Shown here: piece after piece, positions 10,740 to 19,511 of the stretch
Layout: each line of letters opens with the position of its first letter
Position numbering within the stretch: position 1 is the first letter of the stretch
Source: Acidilobus saccharovorans 345-15
GTDB lineage: Archaea; Thermoproteota; Thermoprotei_A; Sulfolobales; Acidilobaceae
Direction: 5' to 3'
DNA length: 64,000 nucleotides
NCBI RefSeq assembly: GCF_000144915.1
Contig: NC_014374.1
Span: forward strand, 434,001-498,000
Translations under genes and position numbers: made by a program
Notes under the pieces: model-generated
Seen by the model: the letters and a program-made list of their open reading frames with translations, nothing else
What the model was told of the DNA's origin: nothing
Database searches by the model: none

Positions 10740-12398
10740 TTAGCTGCTCCCGCTGCTGCCACTTGAGGGGCTTTCCTCGCCCTCCTTGCCCTTCTTCTCC
10801 TCCTTCGGCGGCGCTGCGGCTATGAGGTCATCTATCTTGAGCAGGGCTATGGCGGCCTCAGAGGCTCCCTTTATTACCTGCTTCTTGACCAACAGAGGCT
10901 CGTAAACGTTTATGTCTAACATGTTCTCAGCAGTCTTGCTGTTAAGTACGTCAACGCCAGCGAATGTGAGCTTCTTGCTGTGCAGGGATCTGAGCTGCAT
11001 CACGGTGTCAAGCGGGTCCATGCCGGCGCTCTCGGCCAGCACGCTCGGTATGGTCTCAAGGGCGTCTGCGAAGGCCTCTATGGCGAGCTGCTCCTTGCCT
11101 CCTATGGTGGCAGCGTAGTCCCTGAGCTGCATGGCAATCTCAACCTCTGGGGCACCTCCGCCGCCCACTATCTTTGGCTCCCTCATTATGTTCCTCAGTG
11201 CGTGAAGCACGTCGTTAAGGTTCCTCTCAGCCTCGTCAAGTAGCATGTCGTTGGCTCCGCGGAGCAGTATGGTCACGCTCCTGGGGTTCTTGGCGCCCTC
11301 TATGAAGACCATCTTGTCATTGCCGACCTTCCTCTCCTCGACTAGGTCAGCGTAGCCCAGGCTCTCAGGCTTGAGGTCCCTCACGCTGGTCACTATCTTG
11401 GCACCGGTAGCCTTGGCCAGCTTCTCTATGTCGCTCCTCTTGGCCCTCCTGACGGCAAGTATCCCCTTCTTCGCCAGGAAGTGCTGGGCCACGTCGTCAA
11501 TTCCCTTCTGGGTTATCACAACGTTGGCGCCGGTGGCGGCTATCTGGTCTACCATGTCCTTAAGTATCTTGGTCTCCTCATCTAGGAACGAGTCGAGCTG
11601 GTCGACGTCGCTTACCCTTATCTTTGTTGTTATGTCAGGCTTCTGTATCTCAAGCGGGGCGTCGAGCACGGCTATCTTTGCGTGCTCGACCCTCCTTGGC
11701 ATGCCTGGGTGGACGACCTCCTTGTCGAGGACTATGCCCCTGACGAGCACGGAGTCCATTAGGCTCTCTCCCTTCTTCTTCTCTATCTTGATGTTGTCAA
11801 GGTCTACGTTGAAGCCGCCCTCTGGCTTGGGCTCGGCAACTATCTTTATGGCGTTAACCGCCAGGTCCACCATCTTGTCCTTCTCAGGCCCCTGGCCCGC
11901 GTACTTGCTGCCTATGGTGGTGTAGGCTATCTTCCTGAGGTTCTCGTCATTGTTCACGTCGACAGGCATGGCTATCTTGTCCAGGATCTCAAGGGCCTTA
12001 TTCATGGCCTTGGTGTAGCCGTCAATTATGATTGACGGGTGTATGTTCTGCTCCAGCAGGGCCTCGGCCTTCTCCAGCAGCGCCCCGGCGAGTACTACGA
12101 CGCTGGTGGTGCCGTCGCCCACCTCAGCGTCCTGGGCCTTAGCTATTTCAACTAGGAGCTTGGCAGCGGGGTGCTGGACCTCCATCTCCTTAACTATAGT
12201 GGCGCCATCGTTAGTTACTGTGACGTCACCGAACGAGTCTATTAGCATCTTATCCAGGCCGCGAGGCCCGAGGCTTGTCTTAAGCATCTCTGCCAGGACC
12301 TGGGCAGCTAGTATATTATTCCTCATGGCCTCCCTGCCGTAAGACCTCTGGGTTCCTTCCTTGAGTATCAGCACGGGTATCCCTTGGGCTGCCGCCAT
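10740..12398 (-). CDS. Thermosome subunit (group II chaperonin)
   Basis: From ATG 12398 the product is 552 residues, usual for thermosome subunits. The start beginning [12 protein letters not shown] is preferred over an upstream TTG (12422), because GGTGGTG lies just ahead of it and the TATA box at 12444-12453 puts initiation near 12420. Signatures include [34 protein letters not shown] (ATP binding) and, near the middle, GGGAPEVE. The C-terminus is a K/E-rich stretch ending in S/G repeats rather than the GGM repeats of many chaperonins. The complex folds proteins in the cytosol and is heat-shock induced in relatives. Confidence 0.97.
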   Translation of the reverse strand: MAAAQGIPVLILKEGTQRSYGREAMRNNILAAQVLAEMLKTSLGPRGLDKMLIDSFGDVTVTNDGATIVKEMEVQHPAAKLLVEIAKAQDAEVGDGTTSVVVLAGALLEKAEALLEQNIHPSIIIDGYTKAMNKALEILDKIAMPVDVNNDENLRKIAYTTIGSKYAGQGPEKDKMVDLAVNAIKIVAEPKPEGGFNVDLDNIKIEKKKGESLMDSVLVRGIVLDKEVVHPGMPRRVEHAKIAVLDAPLEIQKPDITTKIRVSDVDQLDSFLDEETKILKDMVDQIAATGANVVITQKGIDDVAQHFLAKKGILAVRRAKRSDIEKLAKATGAKIVTSVRDLKPESLGYADLVEERKVGNDKMVFIEGAKNPRSVTILLRGANDMLLDEAERNLNDVLHALRNIMREPKIVGGGGAPEVEIAMQLRDYAATIGGKEQLAIEAFADALETIPSVLAESAGMDPLDTVMQLRSLHSKKLTFAGVDVLNSKTAENMLDINVYEPLLVKKQVIKGASEAAIALLKIDDLIAAAPPKEEKKGKEGEESPSSGSSGSS

Positions 12399-12443
12399 AA
12401 TCCACCACCGTATAGCTCTCAATAAGCTATCGTGAGATTACTT

Positions 12444-12453
12444 CTATAAAAGC
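12444..12453 (-). promoter_or_regulatory. TATA box of the thermosome gene
   Basis: The minus strand reads GCTTTTATAG about 50 nt before the start codon, predicting a leader of about 20 nt that includes the GGTGGTG ribosome-binding site. It overlaps a perfect AAAAGCTTTT palindrome at 12448-12457. Confidence 0.65.
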
Positions 12454-12455
12454 TT

Positions 12456-12503
12456 TTCTCTGACGGCAGGCCCTGGCTAAGCCAACAGGTTTAATTCAGA
12501 GAA
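12456..12503. repeat. 8-bp inverted repeat upstream of the thermosome TATA box
   Basis: TTCTCTGA (12456-12463) is repeated in inverse as TCAGAGAA (12496-12503) with a 32-nt spacer that itself contains nested complementary pieces (TGGCT/AGCCA). One arm touches the TATA/BRE region. It could be a pair of operator half-sites for heat-shock control or a transcribed hairpin; nothing else in the sequence decides between them. Confidence 0.4.
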
Positions 12504-12539
12504 GCGAGCCCTGTCTTGTTGAGCTAAGTTAAGGCTCCC

Positions 12540-12818
12540 TTAAGATTCCCTGGAGTGATAGGCCCTCCTTCTTGTGTACTTCCTTTCTTCCTTGCCATGG
12601 GATTCCTTGAGGGAGCTCAGGAGCTCCTCGTTGACGCTTAGCTCTCTTGGCTTGCGGGCTGCCGTGGCCCCTCCCACGGAGCCGCACGATAGGAGCCCCT
12701 GGAGGGTAATCAAACACTCGTCGCAGACCCTGAGCACCCTGCTATCAACGCGGCACAGCCTCGTAGGCACCCTTCTCTCGCAGATGTCGCAGACCTCCCA
12801 TGATAGCGTGTCGCGCAA
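12540..12818 (-). CDS. Small zinc-finger protein, uncharacterised
   Basis: The 92-residue product starts at TTG 12818, chosen because GGTGGGAG sits directly upstream and no in-frame ATG or GTG lies further up before a stop. The N-terminal half carries CDIC (about 10-13) and VCDEC (about 31-35), a four-cysteine zinc-binding pattern; a further cysteine is at about 45. The C-terminal half is charged (KESHGKEERKYTRRR). No family is recognised. It is on the same strand as, and upstream of, the thermosome, but has 117 nt and the thermosome promoter between them, so it is likely a separate unit. Confidence 0.65.
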   Translation of the reverse strand: MRDTLSWEVCDICERRVPTRLCRVDSRVLRVCDECLITLQGLLSCGSVGGATAARKPRELSVNEELLSSLKESHGKEERKYTRRRAYHSRES

Positions 12819-12876
12819 AGCTAGCTCCCACCTAGCTCTATACGATTAGGAGCCCTTATTACGCGATCACCGGCGA

Positions 12877-13164
12877 CTAGAGGCCTCCCCGCTTCTTGCT
12901 CTCCTCTTTGATTGCGTATATTCCTATGATCCTCCTGGGCGTTCCGTCGGAGCAGGAGCCCGTGACGAGGCCCACGTAGTCACCTTCCCTGAAGTCTCTC
13001 GTGCTTGTGGAGCCCCCGCACTGCTCCACGGTGACTATCTTAGGCCTCTTCCTGAGCTCCTGCAACTTCTTTATGTCGTTCATCTGCTTTATTGTCATCA
13101 CGGTAGTCGCGGCTAGCAGCACTATGAGGAACATCAGCATGTAATATTGCAGGGTGTTCATCAC
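12877..13164 (-). CDS. Small membrane-anchored protein
   Basis: The 95-residue product has one N-terminal transmembrane helix (about residues 6-24), a short charged helix, and a C-terminal region with two cysteines and a GDYVGLVTG turn, which looks like a small beta-rich domain. It starts at GTG 13164 or ATG 13161, overlapping the stop of the upstream gene by a few bases, so the two are translationally coupled. The coupling suggests that it works with the DUF1512-like membrane protein. Function unknown. Confidence 0.7.
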   Translation of the reverse strand: MMNTLQYYMLMFLIVLLAATTVMTIKQMNDIKKLQELRKRPKIVTVEQCGGSTSTRDFREGDYVGLVTGSCSDGTPRRIIGIYAIKEESKKRGGL

Positions 13165-14273
13165 TGGCCCACCCCCGCGGTGTTGCCAACCCCTATTACC
13201 ACTACCGTGTCGCCCTCCCTGCTCTCGCTCCTGATGATCTGCTTGACCCTCTCCACGGCCTTCTCAACGCCGTTATATATGTCCTGGTTCATGGCAAGTA
13301 TGGCCTCATCCATGCCCATCTTGACGATCACGGCCCTCAGAGGAATGTTATACTCCGTGGCTACCCTCTCGAACCTTATCTTCTCGGGGCCAGGGTCCCC
13401 TATAGCAGCTCCGACGCCCTCGGCGACGTCACCTGTGGCCTCCCCCTCGAACTTCAGCGCCGCGTCGACTGTTATCATGAGCGAGACCTTCCTGCCCTGC
13501 GCTATGGCCTCCCTTATCACCTTTTCCGCGGCCTCGCCCGGCCTCCCAACGGTGGACGCGGGCCCCTTGGCCTTGACAAGTATTATGTTGCGCCCCTCGA
13601 AGTTGGTCTCTGTGACCACGGTGTCCTCCGTAACCTCCCTCCACTTCGCGTCGGGCCCTGCAAGCCTCAGCGCCACCATGGGGCCGGCGCCGTCGCCTAC
13701 CGGCACCTTGGTCAGGAAGTCGTCCAGGGCCTTCCTGTAGGTCTGCGCCAGCTGCACTATCTGTGGCATGAATATCTCCAGCTGAAGTATCAGGTACCAG
13801 TTCTTGGTCTTCTCGCTGAAGAGCAGGAGGTGCCTCACGTACTTATAGATGAAGTTTAACGCTGAAGTTATCTCAGCAGCCGTGGAGGCTATGCTCCTGG
13901 TGACATCGTCGGAGTTAGGCATGGCCTCTATGAACGAGTCCTTAAACCTCATGTCCCTGATGTTAAGCAGGTGCCTCATCCTGCTTATGATGTCCGTGGG
14001 CTCAACGGACACAGGGTCTATTGTAAAGAAGTCGGTCAGCCTGTCAAGCAGGGAGGCCGCGTCCTTAGCGTTGTTCTTGTTCATGAAGTCCAAGGTTGCC
14101 TTCTTAGCCTCGTCCGCGAGGCCCCCCAGGAGGTTAAGCTTTGACCTTATGTCGGCCCTGTACCAGTAGACCTGAATCCAGTTGCCCAGGCCTGTAAGCC
14201 ATAGGAATAGGAGCGCTATCCACAGTATGTTGACGCCCACAGTTATCCAAGTGGCCAACGCGTTGGTAGCCAT
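13161..14273 (-). CDS. DUF1512-like membrane-anchored protein
   Basis: The 370-residue product starts at ATG 14273, about 35 nt after a TATA box (AGTTTAAAAGC, 14309-14319) in the short gap behind the methionine aminopeptidase gene. An N-terminal transmembrane helix (about 8-27) is followed by a long helical cytoplasmic domain (about 30-190) and an alpha/beta C-terminal domain (about 200-365) with several glycine-rich turns and a VVVIGVGNTAGVG end. I match it by general form to the archaeal DUF1512 family, whose role is unknown; this match is moderate. It forms an operon with the small membrane protein that overlaps its stop. Confidence 0.7.
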   Translation of the reverse strand: MATNALATWITVGVNILWIALLFLWLTGLGNWIQVYWYRADIRSKLNLLGGLADEAKKATLDFMNKNNAKDAASLLDRLTDFFTIDPVSVEPTDIISRMRHLLNIRDMRFKDSFIEAMPNSDDVTRSIASTAAEITSALNFIYKYVRHLLLFSEKTKNWYLILQLEIFMPQIVQLAQTYRKALDDFLTKVPVGDGAGPMVALRLAGPDAKWREVTEDTVVTETNFEGRNIILVKAKGPASTVGRPGEAAEKVIREAIAQGRKVSLMITVDAALKFEGEATGDVAEGVGAAIGDPGPEKIRFERVATEYNIPLRAVIVKMGMDEAILAMNQDIYNGVEKAVERVKQIIRSESREGDTVVVIGVGNTAGVGQ

Positions 14274-14332
14274 CTTCTTTTCTCTCCGCTTAGCGGAAAA
14301 CCGCAGAAGCTTTTAAACTATAGCAACTAAGG

Positions 14333-15244
14333 TCACAGCTTCGTGGCAACTATCACCCCATCGTGGGTTATTACGAAGGTGTGCTCAAACTGCGAGACAG
14401 GGGCCCTGGAGGCCTCTATGAGGACTGGGTACTCGACCAGGGCCCTCGCCTTAACGAGCTCTGCAAGTCCGGCCTCTATTTCCTCACGCTTCCACTCCGG
14501 GTAGAGCCACCTCTTAGCAAAGGGCAGCGTGCTGTAGTGAGAAAGTATATACTCAAGGAGCTGTCTTGCGGTCTCTGAAATCCTCTGGGGCCTGTTGCCC
14601 GTGGCGGAGTATATATATGCCTTGGGTCCGTCAACCACGAGGCCCCTCCCGCTGGTGGCAAAGGGCTCCACCGCGACCTGGGTTCCGGGCCTCAGCCTGT
14701 GGTAGAAGAGCGTCCTCTCCGCGTAGTTAGGGACTGAGAGGCCAGCATGAAGGGTATACCTCTCTATGGTGTGGCCTGTCAGGTTCCTCACTGGCTTAAA
14801 GCCCATGGACTTTATGACACTCTCTATGGTCTTGCCTATGTCGTAAACCCTTATGTCGGGCTTCATAACTTCAGCCACCTTGTCGAGGGCGCTCTTGGCC
14901 GCGAGAGCCAGCTGCTGGAAGGACTCGCTGCCTATGGCTACTGTCACGGCAGTGTCGGAAAGGTACCCGTCAACGGAGGCTCCCACGTCCACCTTTACGA
15001 CGGCCTTGTCTGGTACCTTGACGTCGTCATCTATGCCGGGCGAATAGTGCGCCGCGACCTCATTAATGGAGAAGTTGCACGGAAACGCGGGCTTCGCCCC
15101 CCTCCTGATGATAAGCGACTCTACCTCGTCACAGATCTCCCTTGCGCTTGCGCCGGGCTTCACCAGCGAGGCTCCAAGCTCCCTGGCCTCAGCGCCTATG
15201 CGGCCGGCCTCCAGAATCCTAGAGATCTCCTCTTGGCTTATCAA
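14333..15244 (-). CDS. map: Methionine aminopeptidase, type II (archaeal)
   Basis: The 303-residue enzyme removes the initiator methionine from new proteins. Metal and substrate residues are visible: H66 (AAHYSP), D86 and D97 (VDVGASVDGYLSD), H158 (GHTIERY), E193 (VEPFA) and the C-terminal E in QFEHTF. The roughly 60-residue helical insertion after E193 marks it as type II. It starts at TTG 15244 behind GAGGG, with a TATA element (CTTATAGCC) near 15276-15285, about 25 nt before the leader. It is divergent from the metallo-hydrolase gene. Confidence 0.96.
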   Translation of the reverse strand: MISQEEISRILEAGRIGAEARELGASLVKPGASAREICDEVESLIIRRGAKPAFPCNFSINEVAAHYSPGIDDDVKVPDKAVVKVDVGASVDGYLSDTAVTVAIGSESFQQLALAAKSALDKVAEVMKPDIRVYDIGKTIESVIKSMGFKPVRNLTGHTIERYTLHAGLSVPNYAERTLFYHRLRPGTQVAVEPFATSGRGLVVDGPKAYIYSATGNRPQRISETARQLLEYILSHYSTLPFAKRWLYPEWKREEIEAGLAELVKARALVEYPVLIEASRAPVSQFEHTFVITHDGVIVATKL

Positions 15245-15349
15245 AGGCTAACCCTCACGCTGCGGGGTCCCTGGGAAGGCTATAAGTGGAGACACATAGG
15301 TATTTGCTTTTATCCTCCCTAATCCCTGGCAGCGCCAGTGGGACCAGGC

Positions 15350-16036
15350 ATGGGGTACCTAGTCTATTATGGGCACTCCGCATTTGAGGTTAACGTCTCA
15401 GGAAAGAAGATACTCATTGATCCATGGGTCACTAACCCCCTCTCGCCGGTGAAGCCAAGCGACATAACAGGGGTGGATTACATAATTTTGACGCATGATC
15501 ACGACGACCACCTGGGCGACACCTTTGAGATCATGAAGAACAACCCCAAGGCTAAAGTTGTCAGCACTTATGAGATAGCCAACTTCATCGCTGAGAAGAT
15601 AGGTGACGAGTCAAGGGCGATCGGAGGCAACATGGGTGGCCCTATGGTATTGGAGGGAGGCATAAAGGTGGCCCTGGTGCCCGCTAACCACACGAGCACT
15701 CACGGCTCGGCAGTGGGCGCGGTAATAATAACAGGCGAGGGAACCCTTTATCACGCTGGCGACACTGGCATCACAGCTGAGATGAGCCTCATAGGTGAGC
15801 TCTACAAGCCCGACATAGCCATGCTGCCCATAGGCGGCCACTTTACGATGGACCACAACGAGGCCGCCAAGGCCGTGGAGCTAATAAGGCCCAAGGTAGC
15901 CATACCAATGCACTACGGCACCTTCCCAGTGCTCTACGGTGACCCCCAGGAGTTCGCAAGGATGGTAACGTCAAGAGGGCTGCCGACCAAGGTTGTAGTT
16001 CTGAAGCCAGGAGAAAGGTTTGAGTTTAAGTTTTAA
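15350..16036 (+). CDS. Metal-dependent hydrolase of the UPF0173 metallo-beta-lactamase family
   Basis: From ATG 15350 the product is 228 residues, the usual length of UPF0173. It has YYGHSAFEV at the N-terminus, the metal motif THDHDDH (about residues 48-54), NHTS, YHAGDTG and PIGGHFTMD, ending with MHYGTF. The fold binds two metal ions and hydrolyses an unknown substrate. A GTG at 15338 is a rival start: the TATA element (gcttttatc, 15306-15314) would place initiation at about 15336, making GTG nearly leaderless. The ATG fits the family N-terminus better. Confidence 0.9.
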   Translation: MGYLVYYGHSAFEVNVSGKKILIDPWVTNPLSPVKPSDITGVDYIILTHDHDDHLGDTFEIMKNNPKAKVVSTYEIANFIAEKIGDESRAIGGNMGGPMVLEGGIKVALVPANHTSTHGSAVGAVIITGEGTLYHAGDTGITAEMSLIGELYKPDIAMLPIGGHFTMDHNEAAKAVELIRPKVAIPMHYGTFPVLYGDPQEFARMVTSRGLPTKVVVLKPGERFEFKF

Positions 16037-16068
16037 GGTTCCAGTCGCCCTTTAGCTAAGGGTCACTT

Positions 16069-17874
16069 ATGACAAGGATAGCTGTAATAGACAGCGACGA
16101 GTGCAAGCCTAAGCGATGTAGCTATCAGTGTATTTCGGTGTGCCCCATAAACAAAAGTAAGAAGGACGTAGCTATCGAGGCCGACACCAAGGCCAGGGCA
16201 AAGCCGGTAATTCATGAGGACGTCTGCATAGGGTGCGGCCTCTGCGTCAAGGCGTGCCCCTTTGACGCCATAGCTATAGTTAACCTGCCTGAGGAGCTCA
16301 GTGAGGAGGCCGTCCACAGGTACGGCGTTAACGGCTTCAAGCTATTCAGGCTGCCAATACCTAAGGACGGGCAGATCATAGGGCTCCTGGGCAAGAACGG
16401 CGTCGGCAAGACAACCGCCCTGAAGATACTTGCCGGTGAGCTGATGCCCAACCTTGGCAGGACCGACGTTAAGGAGGTGCCAGCTGAGGAGGTTCTAAGG
16501 CATTTCAGGGGCAGCGAGCTGCAGACCTACCTGCAGAAGCTTTATGATGGAAAGCTCACAGTGGCCCACAAGGTCCAGTACATAGACCTTGTGCCCAGGT
16601 ACCTAAAGGGAACCGTGGGGGAGCTCCTTAAGCGTGCAGATGAGAGGGGGGTCGCCAGGGACCTGGCCCAGGAGGTAGGCCTGGACGCTTTATGGGACAG
16701 GGACGTAAGGAACCTTAGCGGCGGCGAGCTGCAGAGGATGGTCATAGTTGCCACTCTGAGCAAAGACGCAAACGTTTACATGTTTGATGAGCCCAGCAGC
16801 TACCTTGACATAAGGGAGAGGGTAAGGGTCTCAAGGCTCATAAGGTCTGAGGTGAAGCCAGGCAAGTACTTCCTAGTGGTAGAGCACGACCTTGCTATGT
16901 TGGACTACCTGAGCGACAACGTTCACATACTCTACGGCGAGCCTGGGGTCTACGGCATAGTCTCACAGCCCTACGGAGTCAGGGTCGGCATAAACGCTTT
17001 CCTTGACGGCTACTTGCAGTCAGAGAACATGAGGATAAGGAGCACGCCAATCATATTCAGCAGATCCGTTCAGGCCGCCCAGCAGGAGGCGGAGTACAAG
17101 TACCTTGAGTGGACCCAGGCTAGGGTAAGGCTTGGGGACTTCACGCTTGACGTGATGCCAGGCTATATCAACGGGGGAGAAGTTATAGCTGTGACAGGAC
17201 CTAACGGAATAGGCAAGACGACCTTCATAAGGTACCTAACGGGCGAGCTCAAGGCTGATGAGGGAGTGCCGTTTTCCTACAGGGAACTCAAGGTGAGCTA
17301 CAAGCCCCAGTATATAGGACCTGACTTCTTCCCGGAGGGCATGACTGTGGCCGACGTCCTCAGGAGCGTTAACCCGGAGGCCATTACGACCGGCACGTGG
17401 CTTTACATAGAGCTCACTGAGAAGCTGGGCCTCCACAGGCTCTTTGACAGGGAGGCAAGGGAGCTGAGCGGAGGGGAGATGCAGAAGCTGGCCATAGCTA
17501 TGTCCCTGAGCAGGGAGGCGGACCTCTACCTGCTTGACGAGCCCTCAGCACACCTTGACGTGGAGGAGAGGCTCGCGGTTGGCAAGATAATAAGGAGGCT
17601 AACCGAGACGAGGAAGGCTGCGGCCTTCGTGGCAGAGCACGACATAATGATGATAGCCATGATAAGCAATAGGGCTATGGTGTTCAGCGGCACCCCGGGA
17701 GTCCATGGAATAGCGTCCTCGCCAGCGCCGCTAAGGGCCAGCATGAATGAGCTGCTCTCGCAGCTGGGCATAACTATGAGGCAGGAGAAGGAGAGCGGCA
17801 GGCCAAGGATAAACAAGGAGGGCTCCTACCTGGACAGGCTTCAGAAGGCCAGGAAGGTCTACTTCGAGGTCTAG
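16069..17874 (+). CDS. ABCE1/Rli1 ribosome-recycling ATPase
   Basis: The 601-residue protein has the complete ABCE1 plan: an N-terminal Fe-S domain with two cysteine clusters (C12, C17, C21, C25 and C53, C56, C59, C63), then two ABC ATPase domains with Walker A motifs GKNGVGKT (108-115) and GPNGIGKT (about 383-390), signature motifs LSGGELQRM and LSGGEMQKL, and Walker B segments MFDEPSS and LLDEPSA, linked by a hinge. It splits 70S ribosomes after termination or after rescue by Pelota (encoded at 50403 here). It overlaps the convergent TrmJ gene by 4 nt. Confidence 0.98.
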   Translation: MTRIAVIDSDECKPKRCSYQCISVCPINKSKKDVAIEADTKARAKPVIHEDVCIGCGLCVKACPFDAIAIVNLPEELSEEAVHRYGVNGFKLFRLPIPKDGQIIGLLGKNGVGKTTALKILAGELMPNLGRTDVKEVPAEEVLRHFRGSELQTYLQKLYDGKLTVAHKVQYIDLVPRYLKGTVGELLKRADERGVARDLAQEVGLDALWDRDVRNLSGGELQRMVIVATLSKDANVYMFDEPSSYLDIRERVRVSRLIRSEVKPGKYFLVVEHDLAMLDYLSDNVHILYGEPGVYGIVSQPYGVRVGINAFLDGYLQSENMRIRSTPIIFSRSVQAAQQEAEYKYLEWTQARVRLGDFTLDVMPGYINGGEVIAVTGPNGIGKTTFIRYLTGELKADEGVPFSYRELKVSYKPQYIGPDFFPEGMTVADVLRSVNPEAITTGTWLYIELTEKLGLHRLFDREARELSGGEMQKLAIAMSLSREADLYLLDEPSAHLDVEERLAVGKIIRRLTETRKAAAFVAEHDIMMIAMISNRAMVFSGTPGVHGIASSPAPLRASMNELLSQLGITMRQEKESGRPRINKEGSYLDRLQKARKVYFEV

Positions 17875-18611
17875 GCCTCCTCGCAGGGACCCCCGCAGAG
17901 CTCCTCCAGCTTCCTCCTTGCCATGTCCCTGCAGCCGAGCGACGAGCAGGCCTTGCTGAGCAGGTTCAGGAGGTGCCTCGCCTCAGCCGCTGTGGCCTTT
18001 GAGAGCAGCCTCCTAACCGAGAGGCCTGGGTCGTCCTCGCTGCTGCCAACTGCCGCTGCCAGTGATCTTGCGTAGGCCTCAGCAAGCGCAATGGTCTTCC
18101 TGCTCGGGGGCTCGTACTCAGGTGACTTCCTCCTGGCCTTGTAAATCTCATAAAGGAGTACGGCGGTGGCGTTGGACACGTTAAGTGCGGTGTACTTTGG
18201 CGATGCAGGTATTGTGCAGAGGAGGTCGCACTGGGCCAGCTCATCCCTTGTGAGGCCGACGCTCTCCCTCCCAACAACTAGGGCCACGGTGCCCTTCCTG
18301 GCGATCATCAGCTCAGCCGCCTGCTCTGGCGAGACGGGTGACCTCAACAGGTCCCTGGCGGAGCTCTCGTCGGAGGTGCACACGCTCAGCTCGACATCCC
18401 TCAGGGCCTCCTTAAGGCTTCCCACGACGGTTGCTTTCCAGGCCATGTCTGAAGCCTTGGCGGCCCACCTGAGGGACTCCGCGACGCTGGCGGTGGGGGA
18501 CACCAGGTAAAGCTCGTCTACCTCAAAGTTCTCCGAGAGCCTGAAGATGTAGCCCAGGTTCACGGGCCCCTCTATGCCCACGGCCACTAGCCTGAGCCTC
18601 AAGGCCATCAC
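17871..18611 (-). CDS. trmJ: TrmJ-like SPOUT tRNA 2'-O-methyltransferase
   Basis: The 246-residue product shows the SpoU/TrmH knot: EGPVNLGYIFR near the N-terminus (residues 14-24; the N-x-G-x3-R motif), ALVVGRESVGL (the GxE motif, about 131-141) and the knot end IPASPKYTALNVSNATAVLLYE (about 156-177). TrmJ methylates the ribose at position 32 of tRNA in archaea. The C-terminal 70 residues are helical, as in TrmJ. The start is GTG 18611 or ATG 18608, abutting the stop of the hexuloisomerase gene, so the two are cotranscribed. Confidence 0.88.
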   Translation of the reverse strand: MMALRLRLVAVGIEGPVNLGYIFRLSENFEVDELYLVSPTASVAESLRWAAKASDMAWKATVVGSLKEALRDVELSVCTSDESSARDLLRSPVSPEQAAELMIARKGTVALVVGRESVGLTRDELAQCDLLCTIPASPKYTALNVSNATAVLLYEIYKARRKSPEYEPPSRKTIALAEAYARSLAAAVGSSEDDPGLSVRRLLSKATAAEARHLLNLLSKACSSLGCRDMARRKLEELCGGPCEEA

Positions 18612-19238
18612 TTAGAACTCGACGTTCGCGTGTCTGCTCCTCATCTCATCCTCGCTCACGTTAAGCTTTATCATGAGGTAGTAGACGACGCCGTCAAGGA
18701 ACAGCATGGCCGTGTCCTCAAATAGCGTGCCCAGAGGGGCCAAGGGCTCGTGAAGTCCAAGTATCTGCCTCGCAAAGTAGTCATCCATCTTGCTTATCTT
18801 GGACCTCCCAGGTATCCTGACGACCAGGTCAGCTATGCTCCCTAGTGGGCTCTCCGGAAAAGTGGTTATTGCTATTACATAGGCGCCCACCTTCTTGGCG
18901 GCGTCAGCGGCGTCAACTATTAGGCCAGTTCTGCCGGAGCCTGAGATTGCTATGGCAACGTCGCCCTTGGATATGCTGGGCACTATGGTCTCGCCGAGCA
19001 CGTATGAGTTAAAGCCGAGGTGGAGGAGCCTCATGGCAAAGGCCTTGCCTACAAGGCCGCTGCGGCCGGCGCCCATCACTAAAGCTTTGCCTTTCCTGCG
19101 GTAGACGTCGGTCAACATGTCGACCATCTTGTCGACCTCACTGACATCTATTACTTCAGCAGCTCTAATCGCGAACTCGGAGATCTCCTTCATAGCCTTT
19201 ATGGCAGGGTGCTCGGAGCTCAAATGTAGCCCTCTCAA
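18612..19238 (-). CDS. hxlB: 6-phospho-3-hexuloisomerase
   Basis: The 208-residue product is a SIS-domain sugar isomerase: [17 protein letters not shown] (about 56-72) and AISGSGRTG (about 98-106) form the sugar-phosphate site, and the C-terminal [13 protein letters not shown] is typical of the MJ1247 family. It interconverts arabino-hex-3-ulose 6-phosphate and fructose 6-phosphate in the reverse ribulose-monophosphate pathway, which supplies ribulose 5-phosphate for nucleotides in archaea. The hexulose-phosphate synthase partner is not in the window. The TTG start at 19238 is uncertain; TTG 19223 has a better GAGAGGG site upstream. Confidence 0.9.
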   Translation of the reverse strand: MRGLHLSSEHPAIKAMKEISEFAIRAAEVIDVSEVDKMVDMLTDVYRRKGKALVMGAGRSGLVGKAFAMRLLHLGFNSYVLGETIVPSISKGDVAIAISGSGRTGLIVDAADAAKKVGAYVIAITTFPESPLGSIADLVVRIPGRSKISKMDDYFARQILGLHEPLAPLGTLFEDTAMLFLDGVVYYLMIKLNVSEDEMRSRHANVEF

Positions 19239-19341
19239 ACAAGAGTACCCCTAACTTTAAGTTTTTCATGAAAATGTTAAGCTGCAGTCCAGCGATTCTG
19301 CCGTTAAGTAAAGCAACCTAGAATTTCTAAAAAATAAAATA

Positions 19342-19351
19342 TTTTACTTTA
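19342..19351 (+). promoter_or_regulatory. TATA-like element for the H/ACA-like RNA
   Basis: An AT-rich block (19325-19352) ends with TTTTACTTTA. Initiation about 25 nt downstream would fall near 19372-19376, about 20 nt before the basal stem of the RNA at 19393. Confidence 0.45.
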
Positions 19352-19389
19352 GCGGAAGTGTTTTCACCCCTGAAGTTCCATAGGTCTAC

Positions 19390-19470
19390 GTGGCCCCGCC
19401 GGTCTCACGTTGCCTGAGATCCCATAAGGGAGATGAAGATGATGGGCAAACGGTTAGGCGGGGCACACGC
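19390..19470 (+). ncRNA. H/ACA-type pseudouridylation guide sRNA (candidate)
   Basis: The plus strand folds as a single archaeal H/ACA hairpin. The basal stem is GCCCCGCC (19393-19400) with GGCGGGGC (19457-19464), followed at once by ACA (19465-19467). The internal pocket has a 5' arm at 19401-19409 and a 3' arm at 19450-19456. The upper stem is TTGCC (19410-19414) with GGCAA (19445-19449). Above it lie CTGA and GATGA/GATGATG boxes able to form a k-turn, and a TCCC-ATAA-GGGA tip. The distance from upper stem to ACA is 15 nt, as the family requires. The pocket arms GTCTCAC and CGGT pair with the conserved 23S sequence ACCG-UC-GUGAGAC, leaving exactly two bases (U-N) unpaired. The 23S sequence is recalled, not in the window. 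The minus strand has no ACA at the right place. A TATA-like block and a TTTTTA tract flank it. Confidence 0.72.
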
Positions 19471-19480
19471 GTTATAATCC

Positions 19481-19490
19481 TTAATTTTTA
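19481..19490 (+). terminator. T-tract after the H/ACA-like RNA
   Basis: TTAATTTTTA at 19481-19490 is a plausible archaeal terminator for the RNA ending near 19470. The TATA-like GTTATAATCC (19471-19480) just before it is also well placed to drive the gene at 19512. Confidence 0.4.
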
Positions 19491-19511
19491 AGGGCCGCCC
19501 TGGCCTCAGTT

